This document shows, one piece after another, positions 1 to 9,463 of a DNA stretch of 54,948 bases. This stretch comes from an uncultured Bacteroidota bacterium (lineage in GTDB: Bacteria > Bacteroidota > Bacteroidia > Chitinophagales > Saprospiraceae). The notes under the pieces are model-generated. The model worked only from the letters and a program-made list of their open reading frames with translations, searched no databases and was not told the DNA's origin. The stretch covers positions 1 through 54,948 of the forward strand of contig CALMWS010000315.1 in assembly GCA_937870795.1 (NCBI GenBank). Reading direction: 5' to 3'. The translations under genes and the position numbers were made by a program. Numbering within the stretch: the first letter of the stretch is position 1; each line of letters starts with the position of its first letter.

Positions 1-1464
1 CCTGGTGAGATTGGCCCTTTTTCATTGACCAATTACATGGAAGTAAAATCGTATGGAGAAACCATCAAATGGGTTACCGGCAGTCGCTACATGCCGCCCT
101 GGAAGGCAGACCCTGTATACAGGCATTACCAGGAAGAAAATTACCTGACTGATGAACAAATAAACAAAATAGCGCAATGGGTTGACAATGGCATGCCATA
201 TGGCAGTGCCAATGAAGAGCCTTCTTTTCCTGACTATCCTGAGGGCAGTGCATTGGGCACACCTGATTTGGTATTAAATTTTGCCACCCGCTATTTGCAT
301 AAAGGAAATGGCACTGATGAATACAGATACTTTGTATTGCCAACAGCTTTGCCAGAAAATAAAATCATCAAAGCCATTGAATTGCGACCCGGAAATAAAA
401 AGATAGTGCATCATGCATTGTTTTTTCAAGACACAACCGGAAAGGCCAGAAGTTTCGATGCTAAGACACCAGAATATGGTTTTTCGGCCAATACCTCTGG
501 TTTTGATGTCAACTCTGTATTGTTGTATGAACAATATCCTGGCTATGTTCCAGGTCAAAAACCCATCCGATACCCGGAGTCATTTGGTCAACGAATGAAT
601 AAAAATGCCGATCTGGTCATACAAATGCATTATGCACCTACCCCTATAGACGAATACGACAGTACAACCGTGAATGTTTTTTTTGCAGACCCAGAAGAAC
701 AAATTGATAGATTTGTAAAAGACAGGATCCTGTTGCCATCTGATCTTCCAGGAGGTTTTTTTGCATTCAATATCCCCGCCAATCAAAAAAGAGTGTTCAC
801 CGGAAAATGGAAGACAACCCAGGATCTTACTTTTCTGAGCGTTTTCCCTCATATGCATTTGTTGGGTAAAAGATGGAAGGTATGGCTACAAAGGCCGAAT
901 GGTACCATTGAAAATCTGATTAAAATCGATGATTGGGATTTCAATTGGCAGGGAGGTTATTACTTTAATGAAGCTGTAATTGCGCCAAAAGGCACCACTG
1001 TTTATGCTGAGGCAGAGTACGACAATACTACCAACAATCCGCTAAATCCCAATACACCACCCGTTGCAGTAGGATGGGGAGAAAAAACCAGTGATGAGAT
1101 GTATTATTTTCCTATATTACACACACCATATAAAGCAGGTGATGAAAACTTGGTTTTTGGTCAAGTTACTGCAACAGCTGATCCTATATCTGAGGAAGGA
1201 AAGTTTGCAGCCAGCGTATTTCCAAACCCCTCCAGGTCAGAAATGGTAAACTTTGAATTTAAATTGTCCGATGCCAATACGCTTAACATCTTTCTGACCG
1301 ACGAAAGTGGAAAAGTAGTGAGAAATCTTAGGAAGGGTGAATTTTACAATCGAGGCTACAATTTTATTCATTTCGACGCCAGTCAGCTGAATGGAGGTAC
1401 CTATTTTATAGTTGTTACCGGTAAAAATTTGCAACACACTGAAAAAATTCAAGTCATAAAATAA
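1..1464 (+). CDS. Copper type II monooxygenase-like secreted protein with T9SS sorting domain (5' end outside window)
   Basis: The frame is open from base 1, so the gene begins upstream; the TTG at 25 is not a credible start. The first residues (PGEIGPFSL, then MPPWKADP and a helix ending in QWVDNGMP) resemble the end of the cytochrome c-like domain that often precedes copper type II, ascorbate-dependent monooxygenase (PHM-like) domains in Bacteroidota. Copper-ligand-type motifs follow: an HH pair in VHHALFFQD, H in VIQMHYAP, and H/M/H in FPHMHLLGK. The last 80 or so residues are a T9SS type A sorting domain (FPNPSRSEMV, then GGTYFIVV and a lysine-rich end), so the protein should be exported and surface-attached or released. 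The stop overlaps the next ATG by one base (TAATG), suggesting coupling. The substrate is unknown. The family call is good; the reaction is inferred. Confidence 0.75.
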   Translation, partial: PGEIGPFSLTNYMEVKSYGETIKWVTGSRYMPPWKADPVYRHYQEENYLTDEQINKIAQWVDNGMPYGSANEEPSFPDYPEGSALGTPDLVLNFATRYLHKGNGTDEYRYFVLPTALPENKIIKAIELRPGNKKIVHHALFFQDTTGKARSFDAKTPEYGFSANTSGFDVNSVLLYEQYPGYVPGQKPIRYPESFGQRMNKNADLVIQMHYAPTPIDEYDSTTVNVFFADPEEQIDRFVKDRILLPSDLPGGFFAFNIPANQKRVFTGKWKTTQDLTFLSVFPHMHLLGKRWKVWLQRPNGTIENLIKIDDWDFNWQGGYYFNEAVIAPKGTTVYAEAEYDNTTNNPLNPNTPPVAVGWGEKTSDEMYYFPILHTPYKAGDENLVFGQVTATADPISEEGKFAASVFPNPSRSEMVNFEFKLSDANTLNIFLTDESGKVVRNLRKGEFYNRGYNFIHFDASQLNGGTYFIVVTGKNLQHTEKIQVIK

Positions 1465-2174
1465 TGATCAATCAACAAACTGCACTAATTACGGGAGGCT
1501 CACAAGGCATTGGAGCAGCCATTGCCTCTACCCTATTGGATTTGGGAATGAATGTAGCCGTGACAGGGCGTGATGCTACCAAACTTTCTGCTCTTGAAAA
1601 TCAGCTTAATGCCAGTGGCAACAAGCCATTGTTGTGCATTGAGGCAGATGTAAGAGACCGGTACGAAATGGATCGGGTGGTAAAATCCTGTAATGAAAAA
1701 TTTGGCAAAATTGGCATTGTGATTGCCAACGCAGGTGTAGGCAGTTTTGTTTCAATTGACGAAATGAGTTATGACTTGTGGCACCAAACCATAAACACTA
1801 ATCTCACAGGTGTATTCAATACACTAAAATCTTCACTCGAAGATCTTAAGAGTAGTCAAGGATATTTTATAACGATGGCAAGCTTAGCCGGAACTAATTT
1901 TTTTGAAAAAGCATCAGCTTACAATGCCAGTAAATTTGGGTTGGTTGGTTTTACCCAAGCGGTCATGTTGGATCTTAGAAAGTTTGGCATTAAAGTTACC
2001 ACCATTATGCCTGGCTCTGTGGCTACACATTTTAATGATCACGTCCCTGATGAAAAAGATGCGTGGAAGATTCAACCTGAAGACATAGCACAAATCGTTG
2101 TTGATTTGCTAAAAATGCCTACCCGGACACTGCCCAGCAAGATTGAAGTCAGGCCAAGTTTTCCATCAAAATAA
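1464..2174 (+). CDS. SDR family NAD(P)-dependent oxidoreductase
   Basis: This is a 236-residue classical short-chain dehydrogenase/reductase. It has the N-terminal nucleotide-binding motif TGGSQGIG (residues 10-17), the NAG motif (around 89-91), the catalytic Ser140 in MASLAG, and the YxxxK pair Tyr153/Lys157 in SAYNASK. Length is normal for the family and the protein looks cytoplasmic. It starts one base inside the stop codon of the monooxygenase-like gene, so the two are probably cotranscribed. It converges on the next gene with only 6 bp between stops. FabG-like and sepiapterin reductase-like members share these motifs, so the substrate cannot be assigned. Confidence 0.88.
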   Translation: MINQQTALITGGSQGIGAAIASTLLDLGMNVAVTGRDATKLSALENQLNASGNKPLLCIEADVRDRYEMDRVVKSCNEKFGKIGIVIANAGVGSFVSIDEMSYDLWHQTINTNLTGVFNTLKSSLEDLKSSQGYFITMASLAGTNFFEKASAYNASKFGLVGFTQAVMLDLRKFGIKVTTIMPGSVATHFNDHVPDEKDAWKIQPEDIAQIVVDLLKMPTRTLPSKIEVRPSFPSK

Positions 2175-2180
2175 TTTGTC

Positions 2181-5100
2181 TTAAATTTTTATAAATCGAG
2201 CTGTCCTTATGATGCCGGAAGACAAGAATTGAACGGCATATAATCCAGCTGGAAACGCGGATGTGTCCAAGATATATTTATTATTACCAACCAGATTGAG
2301 ATTCAGTGTCATTTCGATTCCATTGAAGGCAAAAACTTTCATGTTTTCAATTGAAAAGGGCAGCTGGACTTCAAGATAATCATGAGCGGGAACAGGACTC
2401 ATCACAATGGATGCCTCCAACTGATCAATAAAATTTATTACATCAATGGTCACCGAATTTTCAACTGAACAACCAAGTTCATCGGTGATTTTATAGTAGT
2501 AAGTACCTGGTGGCAAGTTTGAAGGGTTAAACCCGTTAATCGCAGGAGGTTGCCAGGAAATGGTATAATTGCCCTGCCCTCCCAAGGGTGTGATGTTGAT
2601 ATAACCTGAATTTTGTCCTGGCGAAGCATCTTGCTTTTCCACATTTACAATGATATCGGAAGTAGAAGGCAGTATAAGCGGACCCACCACTAATTTGCAA
2701 TCTTTTGCATCACTCACAGTAGCAAAATAGAGTCCGTTTTTTAGATTTTGTATTTTGTTGCCGATTTGTTGATTACTCCAACTTATCAAATAAGGCTTAG
2801 TTGCACCATTGACAGTTAGAGCAATGGCTCCCGTGCTATCAGAATTACATAGATTTTTTATCAAATCAATGGAATAATTAAATGCCGGAATTTGTGCCAC
2901 AGCAATGGAGCCGGACTGACTTATACATCCATCGGCATCTGTGATGGTCACACGATAATTGCCACCACTCAATTGATCCAAAGTATCTGAAGGGCCTTGA
3001 ATCATGCGTTGGGTTCCATTGCTCCAATTAAAATCAAGCGGAGACCTCCCATTAAAACATGAAGCTGCTATTTTCGCAGATTGATCTGATGGGCAAATAT
3101 TGTCGGTCAATTTTAATATATCCACAGTATAAGCAATATTTCCGGATGGTACGGTAATTGACTCTGTGGTAATCTTACAATTACCAGCATCCACTGCGGT
3201 AAGTGTATAGACCTTTGGCAATAAGCCAATAATATCTTCTCTATTTTGATTGGTACCCGTCCAAAAATATTTATATGGCGGTAGCCCTCCAAAGACAGTA
3301 GTGTATATCGCACCATCCATTTTTTGCAAACATCCCGCGGGAATTACATTGTCAATACTATAAAACAATTGTGGCGGTTCTCTCACAATTATATTTTCTT
3401 TTTGAGCAGAACAACCATTGTTGTCATATATGGTCACACTGTAGTTGCCGGCCGTCAGGTTGGGTCGGAATTGGGTTAGAGGCCCATTATCATTCCAAGA
3501 ATAACTATAGGGGGATGTACCTCCCGCAACATGGATTCGAATTTGACCAGTTCGGGTACCAAAACATCTGACATCTTCGAGATTGGTTACATCGAGTTCA
3601 AGAGAATCGGGACCTGGAAGGGTAGGATTATATATTTGACTACAATTAACTCCATCCGTAATAGTCAAATGATAAGTGCCTGCAAGAAGTGAAGTTCTTC
3701 TATTTCCAACAAATCCATCTTCCCATTCAAACGTATATGGTGGAATACCATTGACTACATTGATTTCAAGTATACCTGTTGCATCGCCATAGCATAAAGG
3801 TGGTTTAACAAATGTAATGACTGGTTGTAATGCTGAAGCGGGTGTTACATCTATGGGGCCAAGTTCTTTCACGCAGCCAATACCATTGGTAATGGTTACA
3901 TAATACGTTCCGGCTGAAACATTGACAAGATTGAGTGTGGTATCTCCCCTACTCCATCTGTATTTGAAGGGTGTATATATACCATTGTGATTGATTTTAA
4001 TCTGTCCATCATTTAATCCTACACATGTTGGTTTTTGTATAGATTCAACAACAGCCTGAAAGTTGGAAACAGATTTAATTTCAATAAAAGACGTTTCAAG
4101 ACCACAGCCATTTACATCTGTGATTTTACATTTATAAAAACCACTCGTCAATTGATCAATGTAATTGCCGGTAGCTCCATGTAACCAATTGAACTGGATA
4201 GGAGGACTACCACCAGTAACATCTATAGCAAGTGTGCCGTCACCCTTGCCGTTGCATGTTTCATCCGTGATAACTAAATTTTGGATTTGCATAGGGTTTG
4301 AGGTGTCTGTTAATACCAAAACTCCATCGCAATTCTCATCAATCTGATTGCAGGGAATATCTGGTTTTCCGGGATTTATATTTGGGTTTGTATCATCACA
4401 ATCACCTCCAAACAGACTATAACCTACAGGTACCTTACTGTCACATTTTCTTACAAATTGATCTGGATTTCCATAGCCATCAGCATCGGAATCAAGATAA
4501 TAAATAGCACTTTCTACCGTCGAAACATTGCCCAGGGTAATGAGATCCAATGCGATATCCCCTTCACTTCCCTCGGATGTCTGACCTGAAAAGCGCATTG
4601 TGAAAAGAGTTGATGGCGGTACTTCAATGGCTTGAATTGCTTTATTCCACTGATTTCCTTTGTCCCCATTTTGGAGAAAGATGGAATGCCAGCTTGTCTT
4701 ATTGTCTGTACTAACCTCTACGTTCAGGCTTCCAATGTCTTTGCCATACATATGGTAAGCAAAATCCAAATCGCAGCCTGAAGAAATAACACCCGATTTA
4801 AGACAAGAAGTCTCTAATATTGCTGTCATGTTTGTTTTACATAGGGCAGGACTGCTTTCTATGTAAACATATTTACCACCACCCAAATATCCAGAGCTTG
4901 GTCCGGTAAAATCTGTTGGTGTTTCTCCTTCATTTACCAACCAATCTGTATCATCACTTTTGATATTTTTAAAAATATTGTCAACATCACACGCTTCTTC
5001 ACAACTTTGCTGACAGAGCAGATAGTCTTCAAACCCTTCCAGCAAGTTAACATTGGTACAGGAAGTTTTGAGGGTTCTTACACAACTTGGCACCGAAAAA

Positions 5101-6143
5101 AGAGGTGTCAGGCAAGAAGAAACAAGATAAAATTCATACTCTACATCAGGCTCCAAACCCGGAACCAGGTAGCGTTGTAAATTACAATTTACTACAACAG
5201 TCCGTGCAGTGCCTGGCTGACCTTTTTTCTGGTAATGAATCTCCAAATTTTTGCATGAAGAGGGCTGGTTCCATGAAATTTCAAAAGCAGTGTTGGTGAT
5301 TTTGGAAATAAAAAAGGATTCAACTGTATTGCATGGTTCCTCTACAAAATTGAGATAAACAAACTTTAATATACCTTTATCGTTGGCTGCTCCGTCACAT
5401 ACTATCAATTTCCAGAGTCCGGAGGGATTGGCAGGTATGTTTAACTCCGACAAAGCTTCATCCGGCTGATAACTGCCTGCAAAAGGAGGAAAACCCTCTG
5501 CAATGGACAAGCAAGCTTCATCAGAAAAAACGGAAGGTTGACTGCAATCTGCTCCAGGAATACCATAGTTATCGTCAACCGTTCCATGCCTGTCTGTTAA
5601 AATAATTCGATTTCCTTGTGGACTTTCCAATTGAATCAACAAATCTGCCGGCCAGGTATGGGTGGCGATCATGGAAACCGATTGTAGTTTGTAAGGCGTT
5701 GCGGATGGTGGCAGGTTGACTTCTATGTTGAAAAAATCAGTTAGGCCATTATCGCAATTATTATCTCTAAGTTCAAGGTTGAGTTCGCACGAAGCATTGT
5801 TGTCGATAGCGGTAACAAAACTAAACGGCCCGGCCCATTTACTGGTATCTGCTGCTGCACATACCGCTCTGATCCAAAAAACGTAAGCTGTGCCGGCAGT
5901 CAGATTGTCAAGTTTTCTGAATTTTTGACTTGCAACAGGCGTTTTTGTGGTAGCCGACAAGGCAACTCCTTTTTCTCCATAAGCCAATTGGTAACCCAGA
6001 ATTGGATTGTTGTTGTCTACCCAACTAATGGTAATAGATCTGGAAGTGATTTCAGAATATTTTAATGAAAACGGCTCTTTGCATGCACCCAACATTTTGG
6101 ATGCAATAAATAATATTAAAACCAATGAACCAATCCACTTCAT
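2181..6143 (-). CDS. Multidomain T9SS cargo protein (Fn3, P-domain, MopE-like and SprB repeats)
   Basis: This is a 1320-residue secreted protein. The signal peptide covers about residues 1-19 and ends before ACKEPF. Domains in order: fibronectin type III (about 25-112); a proprotein convertase P-like domain (about 120-265, with THTWPADLLIQLESP and SGLWKLIVCD); a second Fn3 (about 270-360); a Cys-rich MAM-like beta-sandwich (about 365-545); a MopE-type Ca-binding-like segment (DSDADGYG, GGDCDD, DENCDG, about 550-615); and about seven SprB-type repeats (GGxxPYxYxW...GxYxVTITDxxGC, about 620-1230). It ends in a T9SS type A domain (VMSPVPAHDYLEV ... FPAGLYAVQF). It is likely displayed on the surface as an adhesin or matrix protein. 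The start gives a normal signal peptide, and the gene appears monocistronic. Confidence 0.85.
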   Translation of the reverse strand: MKWIGSLVLILFIASKMLGACKEPFSLKYSEITSRSITISWVDNNNPILGYQLAYGEKGVALSATTKTPVASQKFRKLDNLTAGTAYVFWIRAVCAAADTSKWAGPFSFVTAIDNNASCELNLELRDNNCDNGLTDFFNIEVNLPPSATPYKLQSVSMIATHTWPADLLIQLESPQGNRIILTDRHGTVDDNYGIPGADCSQPSVFSDEACLSIAEGFPPFAGSYQPDEALSELNIPANPSGLWKLIVCDGAANDKGILKFVYLNFVEEPCNTVESFFISKITNTAFEISWNQPSSCKNLEIHYQKKGQPGTARTVVVNCNLQRYLVPGLEPDVEYEFYLVSSCLTPLFSVPSCVRTLKTSCTNVNLLEGFEDYLLCQQSCEEACDVDNIFKNIKSDDTDWLVNEGETPTDFTGPSSGYLGGGKYVYIESSPALCKTNMTAILETSCLKSGVISSGCDLDFAYHMYGKDIGSLNVEVSTDNKTSWHSIFLQNGDKGNQWNKAIQAIEVPPSTLFTMRFSGQTSEGSEGDIALDLITLGNVSTVESAIYYLDSDADGYGNPDQFVRKCDSKVPVGYSLFGGDCDDTNPNINPGKPDIPCNQIDENCDGVLVLTDTSNPMQIQNLVITDETCNGKGDGTLAIDVTGGSPPIQFNWLHGATGNYIDQLTSGFYKCKITDVNGCGLETSFIEIKSVSNFQAVVESIQKPTCVGLNDGQIKINHNGIYTPFKYRWSRGDTTLNLVNVSAGTYYVTITNGIGCVKELGPIDVTPASALQPVITFVKPPLCYGDATGILEINVVNGIPPYTFEWEDGFVGNRRTSLLAGTYHLTITDGVNCSQIYNPTLPGPDSLELDVTNLEDVRCFGTRTGQIRIHVAGGTSPYSYSWNDNGPLTQFRPNLTAGNYSVTIYDNNGCSAQKENIIVREPPQLFYSIDNVIPAGCLQKMDGAIYTTVFGGLPPYKYFWTGTNQNREDIIGLLPKVYTLTAVDAGNCKITTESITVPSGNIAYTVDILKLTDNICPSDQSAKIAASCFNGRSPLDFNWSNGTQRMIQGPSDTLDQLSGGNYRVTITDADGCISQSGSIAVAQIPAFNYSIDLIKNLCNSDSTGAIALTVNGATKPYLISWSNQQIGNKIQNLKNGLYFATVSDAKDCKLVVGPLILPSTSDIIVNVEKQDASPGQNSGYINITPLGGQGNYTISWQPPAINGFNPSNLPPGTYYYKITDELGCSVENSVTIDVINFIDQLEASIVMSPVPAHDYLEVQLPFSIENMKVFAFNGIEMTLNLNLVGNNKYILDTSAFPAGLYAVQFLSSGIIRTARFIKI

Positions 6144-6232
6144 ATTGTAAAAATACTTCAGATTGCTGTACCCTGAGTGTTAAAAAGTAGAATTTGTCTT
6201 CACCTACTATACAATAATCCTAAAATTGGGGC

Positions 6233-6775
6233 TTAACTAAGTTTTTCCAACTGTTTTGACAATTCCCTGAGCCGTACTTTCATGGCAGGACTTTCACTTT
6301 GCGACCAAACGGGGATCATACTTTTTAATTCATTCGCCAATTCCGGATATTTAACACATATTTTACCACATACAGTTGCCGAAAAAGCACGAATGGCCAC
6401 GGCCTGGTGTGCAGAAGACAGGAGTTTGAAACATACTTCAAATACTTCTCCTAAATATGGATCTTTTAAATCAATAAATTGCCAAAGTCTAACAATATTG
6501 CGAGCCACAGCATCGTGATGGGGTTTTCTGATAGCCTTTAGCAATTGATCCATGTAGGGGAGAAATAAATCAGCATGATGGTCTCCCAGGAGCCCAACAA
6601 CCCAGGCTGCGCGTTGAGCCAATAGCTTATCTTCTCCATTCAACCACTGTACAAGGGCCTTAACCAAGGCTGGATTTGACACAGCAGACTGCCCAACTAA
6701 CACACAACTTGCCTTTGAAAATTGATCCAAAAGCAAAGCAGCTGCGGCATTTTTATCCAGGGGTTTCATTTGCAA
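6233..6775 (-). CDS. HEAT-repeat-like protein of unknown function
   Basis: This 180-residue soluble protein has no signal peptide or membrane segment. It is built of short amphipathic helices with HEAT-like spacing (for example LAQRAAWVVGLLGDH, HHDAVARNIVRLWQF, HQAVAIRAFSATVCGK), which suggests an alpha-solenoid scaffold. The ATG at 6775 lies 23 bases inside the preceding PAP2 gene; a second ATG at 6769 is equally possible. The overlap and shared strand point to cotranscription with the PAP2 phosphatase and the secreted protein upstream. No catalytic motif is visible and no function is assigned. Confidence 0.7.
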   Translation of the reverse strand: MQMKPLDKNAAAALLLDQFSKASCVLVGQSAVSNPALVKALVQWLNGEDKLLAQRAAWVVGLLGDHHADLFLPYMDQLLKAIRKPHHDAVARNIVRLWQFIDLKDPYLGEVFEVCFKLLSSAHQAVAIRAFSATVCGKICVKYPELANELKSMIPVWSQSESPAMKVRLRELSKQLEKLS

Positions 6776-7340
6776 ATAAAATGTAGCGGTAATATTTCAT
6801 AAATACATACGACCAAAGCCATCCGATTCCAATACCAATCAAACTACCCGTTAAAACATCGAGTGGGAAATGCACCCCTACATAAATTTGAGCAAAGCCT
6901 ATGATCGCCGCCCAGGTTATCAACGGAATACCGATTCTTTTGATGACCCTTCCCAGCGTGAGCGTTAAAAATACAGCGATGGCAAAATGGTTGGTGGCGT
7001 GAGATGAAGTAAAACTGTATCCACTGCCGCACCGGATTCTTACAACAGGATTGTGTATGGCATCGTTTCTGCATGGTCTTTCTCTTTTCACCGTCTTTTT
7101 TATCAATTGACTGCTGACTGTGTCTGAAGTACCAACGGTGAGAAAACAAAACAATATCAGCCAATAAGCGTTCCTGCCGTAATTATAAATAAAAAATGAT
7201 ATTATAAAAACATACAAAGGGAACCATATCCATTCATTACGCATCCATTTAAGCCAAAAATCAAAAAAGGGATTCGACAAAGAACCATTGATCAGATGAA
7301 AAAGGTTATAGTCTGCATTTAGAATTGCCTCCATGAACAA
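6753..7340 (-). CDS. PAP2-family membrane phosphatase
   Basis: This is a 195-residue integral membrane protein with about five or six hydrophobic helices. It carries the PAP2 signature: KX6RP at Lys81-Pro89 (KKTVKRERP), a PSGH-equivalent TSSH at 111-114, and HX3D at His157-Asp161 in VGVHFPLDV. In the third motif the usual Arg (SRX5HX3D) is replaced by Gln151 (AQIYVGVHFPLD). Family members dephosphorylate undecaprenyl diphosphate, phosphatidic acid or lipid A-type substrates at the membrane surface. The gene starts 13 bp after the preceding CDS and overlaps the HEAT-like gene. ATG 7334 (third residue) is an alternative start. Confidence 0.85.
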   Translation of the reverse strand: MFMEAILNADYNLFHLINGSLSNPFFDFWLKWMRNEWIWFPLYVFIISFFIYNYGRNAYWLILFCFLTVGTSDTVSSQLIKKTVKRERPCRNDAIHNPVVRIRCGSGYSFTSSHATNHFAIAVFLTLTLGRVIKRIGIPLITWAAIIGFAQIYVGVHFPLDVLTGSLIGIGIGWLWSYVFMKYYRYILFANETPG

Positions 7341-7353
7341 TTAAACTTATGCT

Positions 7354-8058
7354 TTAATCGCATTTGGTTGCATGGATGTAAACATGTTTTGAAAAGAAGT
7401 CCCAGTCAATCTCTTCCGGATAGGCTTTATTAATGGCCTCACAATTGCCAAAAAGTGACTCGAATTTGTCTTCGTAGTGTTTCTTTTCAAGTTTATAGGC
7501 TACTTCATTGCCTACTTTCACATAATACGATTTAGGTTGCCCTCCAGCAACGGAAAAGCCTCCAATGCCCACAGAAGCGCTTTCCTTAGCCTGCGGGTCA
7601 AAGAAGACCTTGATTTTATTGCAATAACCAGGATTGATCAATTGAAGGAGCAAAGATTTTTTCTCATTTTTAATCATTACTTCCGAATATTCAAAAAGAG
7701 CATAACCTTCTTTGATGTGAGCCAGGTTAACCTGTTTGTTTTTGTCCCATTCTGTAAAATCATTCATTTTATCCATCCCTTTTGAAAACTTATCCCACTT
7801 GCTTGGGGCAATGTACATGTGATGGATATCCTGAGGCTGAAACTCCATTTTTTTACCCAGAGAATCCTTGATGGTTATTTTTTCGATCAAACCTTTTTTT
7901 CGATCGATGTCATCAATATATCCGGTCACCTCCCTTCCATCAGCGAGAGTAATGTAACTGATTTTTGATGAGGAAAAAGTAAAATTACCATCTAAGAAAT
8001 CCTGCGCAGAACAATAAAACGTCAAGAAAAGAAGTGTGATAAGTGTAGTCATTTTCAT
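7354..8058 (-). CDS. Secreted protein of unknown function (Bacteroidota-type)
   Basis: The open frame extends to 8130, but the residues before ATG 8058 do not resemble a secretory N-terminus. Starting at 8058 (or 8052) gives a clean signal peptide (TTLITLLFLTFYCSA before QDF) and a 234-residue precursor. The mature protein begins with a segment (ITLADGREVTGYIDDIDRKKG) that could be a small beta-barrel or SH3-like fold. A long polar region and a C-terminal stretch with two Cys (GNCEAI, HATKCD) follow. No enzymatic motif is recognised. A TAGCTTTG -7-like element lies 18 bases upstream of the chosen start, supporting it. It is the first gene of a likely three-gene operon with PAP2 and the HEAT-like gene. 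Confidence 0.65.
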   Translation of the reverse strand: MKMTTLITLLFLTFYCSAQDFLDGNFTFSSSKISYITLADGREVTGYIDDIDRKKGLIEKITIKDSLGKKMEFQPQDIHHMYIAPSKWDKFSKGMDKMNDFTEWDKNKQVNLAHIKEGYALFEYSEVMIKNEKKSLLLQLINPGYCNKIKVFFDPQAKESASVGIGGFSVAGGQPKSYYVKVGNEVAYKLEKKHYEDKFESLFGNCEAINKAYPEEIDWDFFSKHVYIHATKCD

Positions 8059-8075
8059 GGTGTAAATATTTTTCA

Positions 8076-8083
8076 CAAAGCTA
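8076..8083 (-). promoter_or_regulatory. Candidate -7 element (TAGCTTTG) for the unknown secreted protein operon
   Basis: The minus strand reads TAGCTTTG, matching the Bacteroidota -7 consensus TAnnTTTG. It lies 18 bases before ATG 8058 and inside the longer open frame, which argues for the downstream start. No well-spaced -33 TTG was found. Confidence 0.4.
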
Positions 8084-8182
8084 AGAATTTTTAGCCAAAG
8101 ATGTAAGCCATTAAACCGGTTAACACACAAATATGAATGAAGTAAATTGAAGAAACACCATTATAAATTCGGTAAAAGAAGC

Positions 8183-8190
8183 TATATTTG
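8183..8190 (+). promoter_or_regulatory. Candidate -7 element (TATATTTG) for lysA
   Basis: TATATTTG matches TAnnTTTG and is followed 28 bases later by the lysA ATG at 8218. A TTG at 8147 is too distant (33 bases) to be a normal -33 element, so the call rests on the -7 match and its position. Confidence 0.5.
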
Positions 8191-8217
8191 CATTTTTTCA
8201 AAATTTAATTCACATTT

Positions 8218-9453
8218 ATGATCCTGGAACAAGACAGGTATACTTTTTCGGGTGGCATAGATCCACTTGATTTGGTTGAAAAATACAGGGCACCTCTATA
8301 CGTTTATGAAGCGGCAACCATTCAATCGAAATATGAAAAAATGGTAAACGCCTTTTCTGTGTCAAGGTTTAAAATCAATTATGCCTGCAAAGCACTTACC
8401 AACCTGTCTATCCTCAAATACATGAAATCACTTGGAGCGGGACTTGACACGGTTTCCATCCAGGAAGTAAGGTTGGGACTGGCTGCCGGCTTCCATCCCC
8501 AAGACATCATTTACACTCCCAATTGTGTGGGCATTGAAGAAGTAAATGATGCGGTAAAACTAGGTGTAAGGATCAACCTCGACAATTTATCTATTCTCGA
8601 ACAATTTGGAACCTTGTATCATGCCACCTATCCAGTTTGCATACGCATCAATCCGCATATCATGGCAGGAGGGAACGACAAAATTTCGGTAGGCCATATT
8701 GATTCAAAATTTGGAATCTCAATACACCAGCTGCCCCACGTTTTGAGAATCGTCAAAGCTACAGGATTAAAAATAGAAGGTCTTCACATGCATACAGGCA
8801 GCGATATACTGGATGCGGAAGTGTTTTTGCTGGGAGCTGAAATACTGCTTACTGCAGCCAACTCATTTGAAGATTTGGATTACATAGATTTTGGATCCGG
8901 TTTTAAAGTGCCTTACAAAGACGATGGCATTCAGACCGATATTGAAGATCTTGGTGAAAAAATATCTGCCCGATTCAACAGTTTTTGTGAAGAATATGGC
9001 AAGGAAGTCATGTTGATGTTCGAACCCGGCAAATACATGGTTAGCGAAGCCGGTACATTTTTGGTAAAAGTCAATGTGGTAAAACAAACAACCAGTACTG
9101 TTTTTGCAGGCGTAGACTCAGGTTTGAATCACCTGATCCGACCCATGTTTTACAATGCCTACCACAAGATTGTCAACATCTCAAAAACCAGCGGCAGAGA
9201 ACGAATTTATACCATTGTAGGATACATCTGCGAAACCGATACCTTTGGATCAGAGCGAAGATTACACGAAGTCAACGAAGGTGACATTTTGGCCTTTTAC
9301 AATGCCGGGGCTTATTGTTATGCTATGTCTTCCAATTACAATTCGAGATTCAGGCCAGCAGAAGTATTTATTGTCAATGGCAAAGATTACCTGATCAGAA
9401 AAAGGGAAACGATGGATGATCTGATGAGGAATCAAATAGAGATAGATTTATAA
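8218..9453 (+). CDS. lysA: Diaminopimelate decarboxylase
   Basis: This 411-residue PLP-dependent fold III decarboxylase makes L-lysine from meso-diaminopimelate in the cytoplasm, the last step of lysine synthesis. The PLP-lysine is Lys58 in NYACKALTN. Family motifs follow: RINPHIMAGG, the glycine-rich HMHTGSDI and IDFGSGF segments, EPGKYMVSEAG, and the active-site Cys region YICETDTFGSER. Length is typical. The N-terminus has no extension, and the ATG lies 28 bp after a -7 element. The histidine-phosphatase gene starts 10 bp downstream and is probably cotranscribed. Related fold III decarboxylases (ornithine, carboxynorspermidine) are less likely given the ICETDTFGSER segment. Confidence 0.9.
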   Translation: MILEQDRYTFSGGIDPLDLVEKYRAPLYVYEAATIQSKYEKMVNAFSVSRFKINYACKALTNLSILKYMKSLGAGLDTVSIQEVRLGLAAGFHPQDIIYTPNCVGIEEVNDAVKLGVRINLDNLSILEQFGTLYHATYPVCIRINPHIMAGGNDKISVGHIDSKFGISIHQLPHVLRIVKATGLKIEGLHMHTGSDILDAEVFLLGAEILLTAANSFEDLDYIDFGSGFKVPYKDDGIQTDIEDLGEKISARFNSFCEEYGKEVMLMFEPGKYMVSEAGTFLVKVNVVKQTTSTVFAGVDSGLNHLIRPMFYNAYHKIVNISKTSGRERIYTIVGYICETDTFGSERRLHEVNEGDILAFYNAGAYCYAMSSNYNSRFRPAEVFIVNGKDYLIRKRETMDDLMRNQIEIDL

Positions 9454-9463
9454 TAGCAAATAA

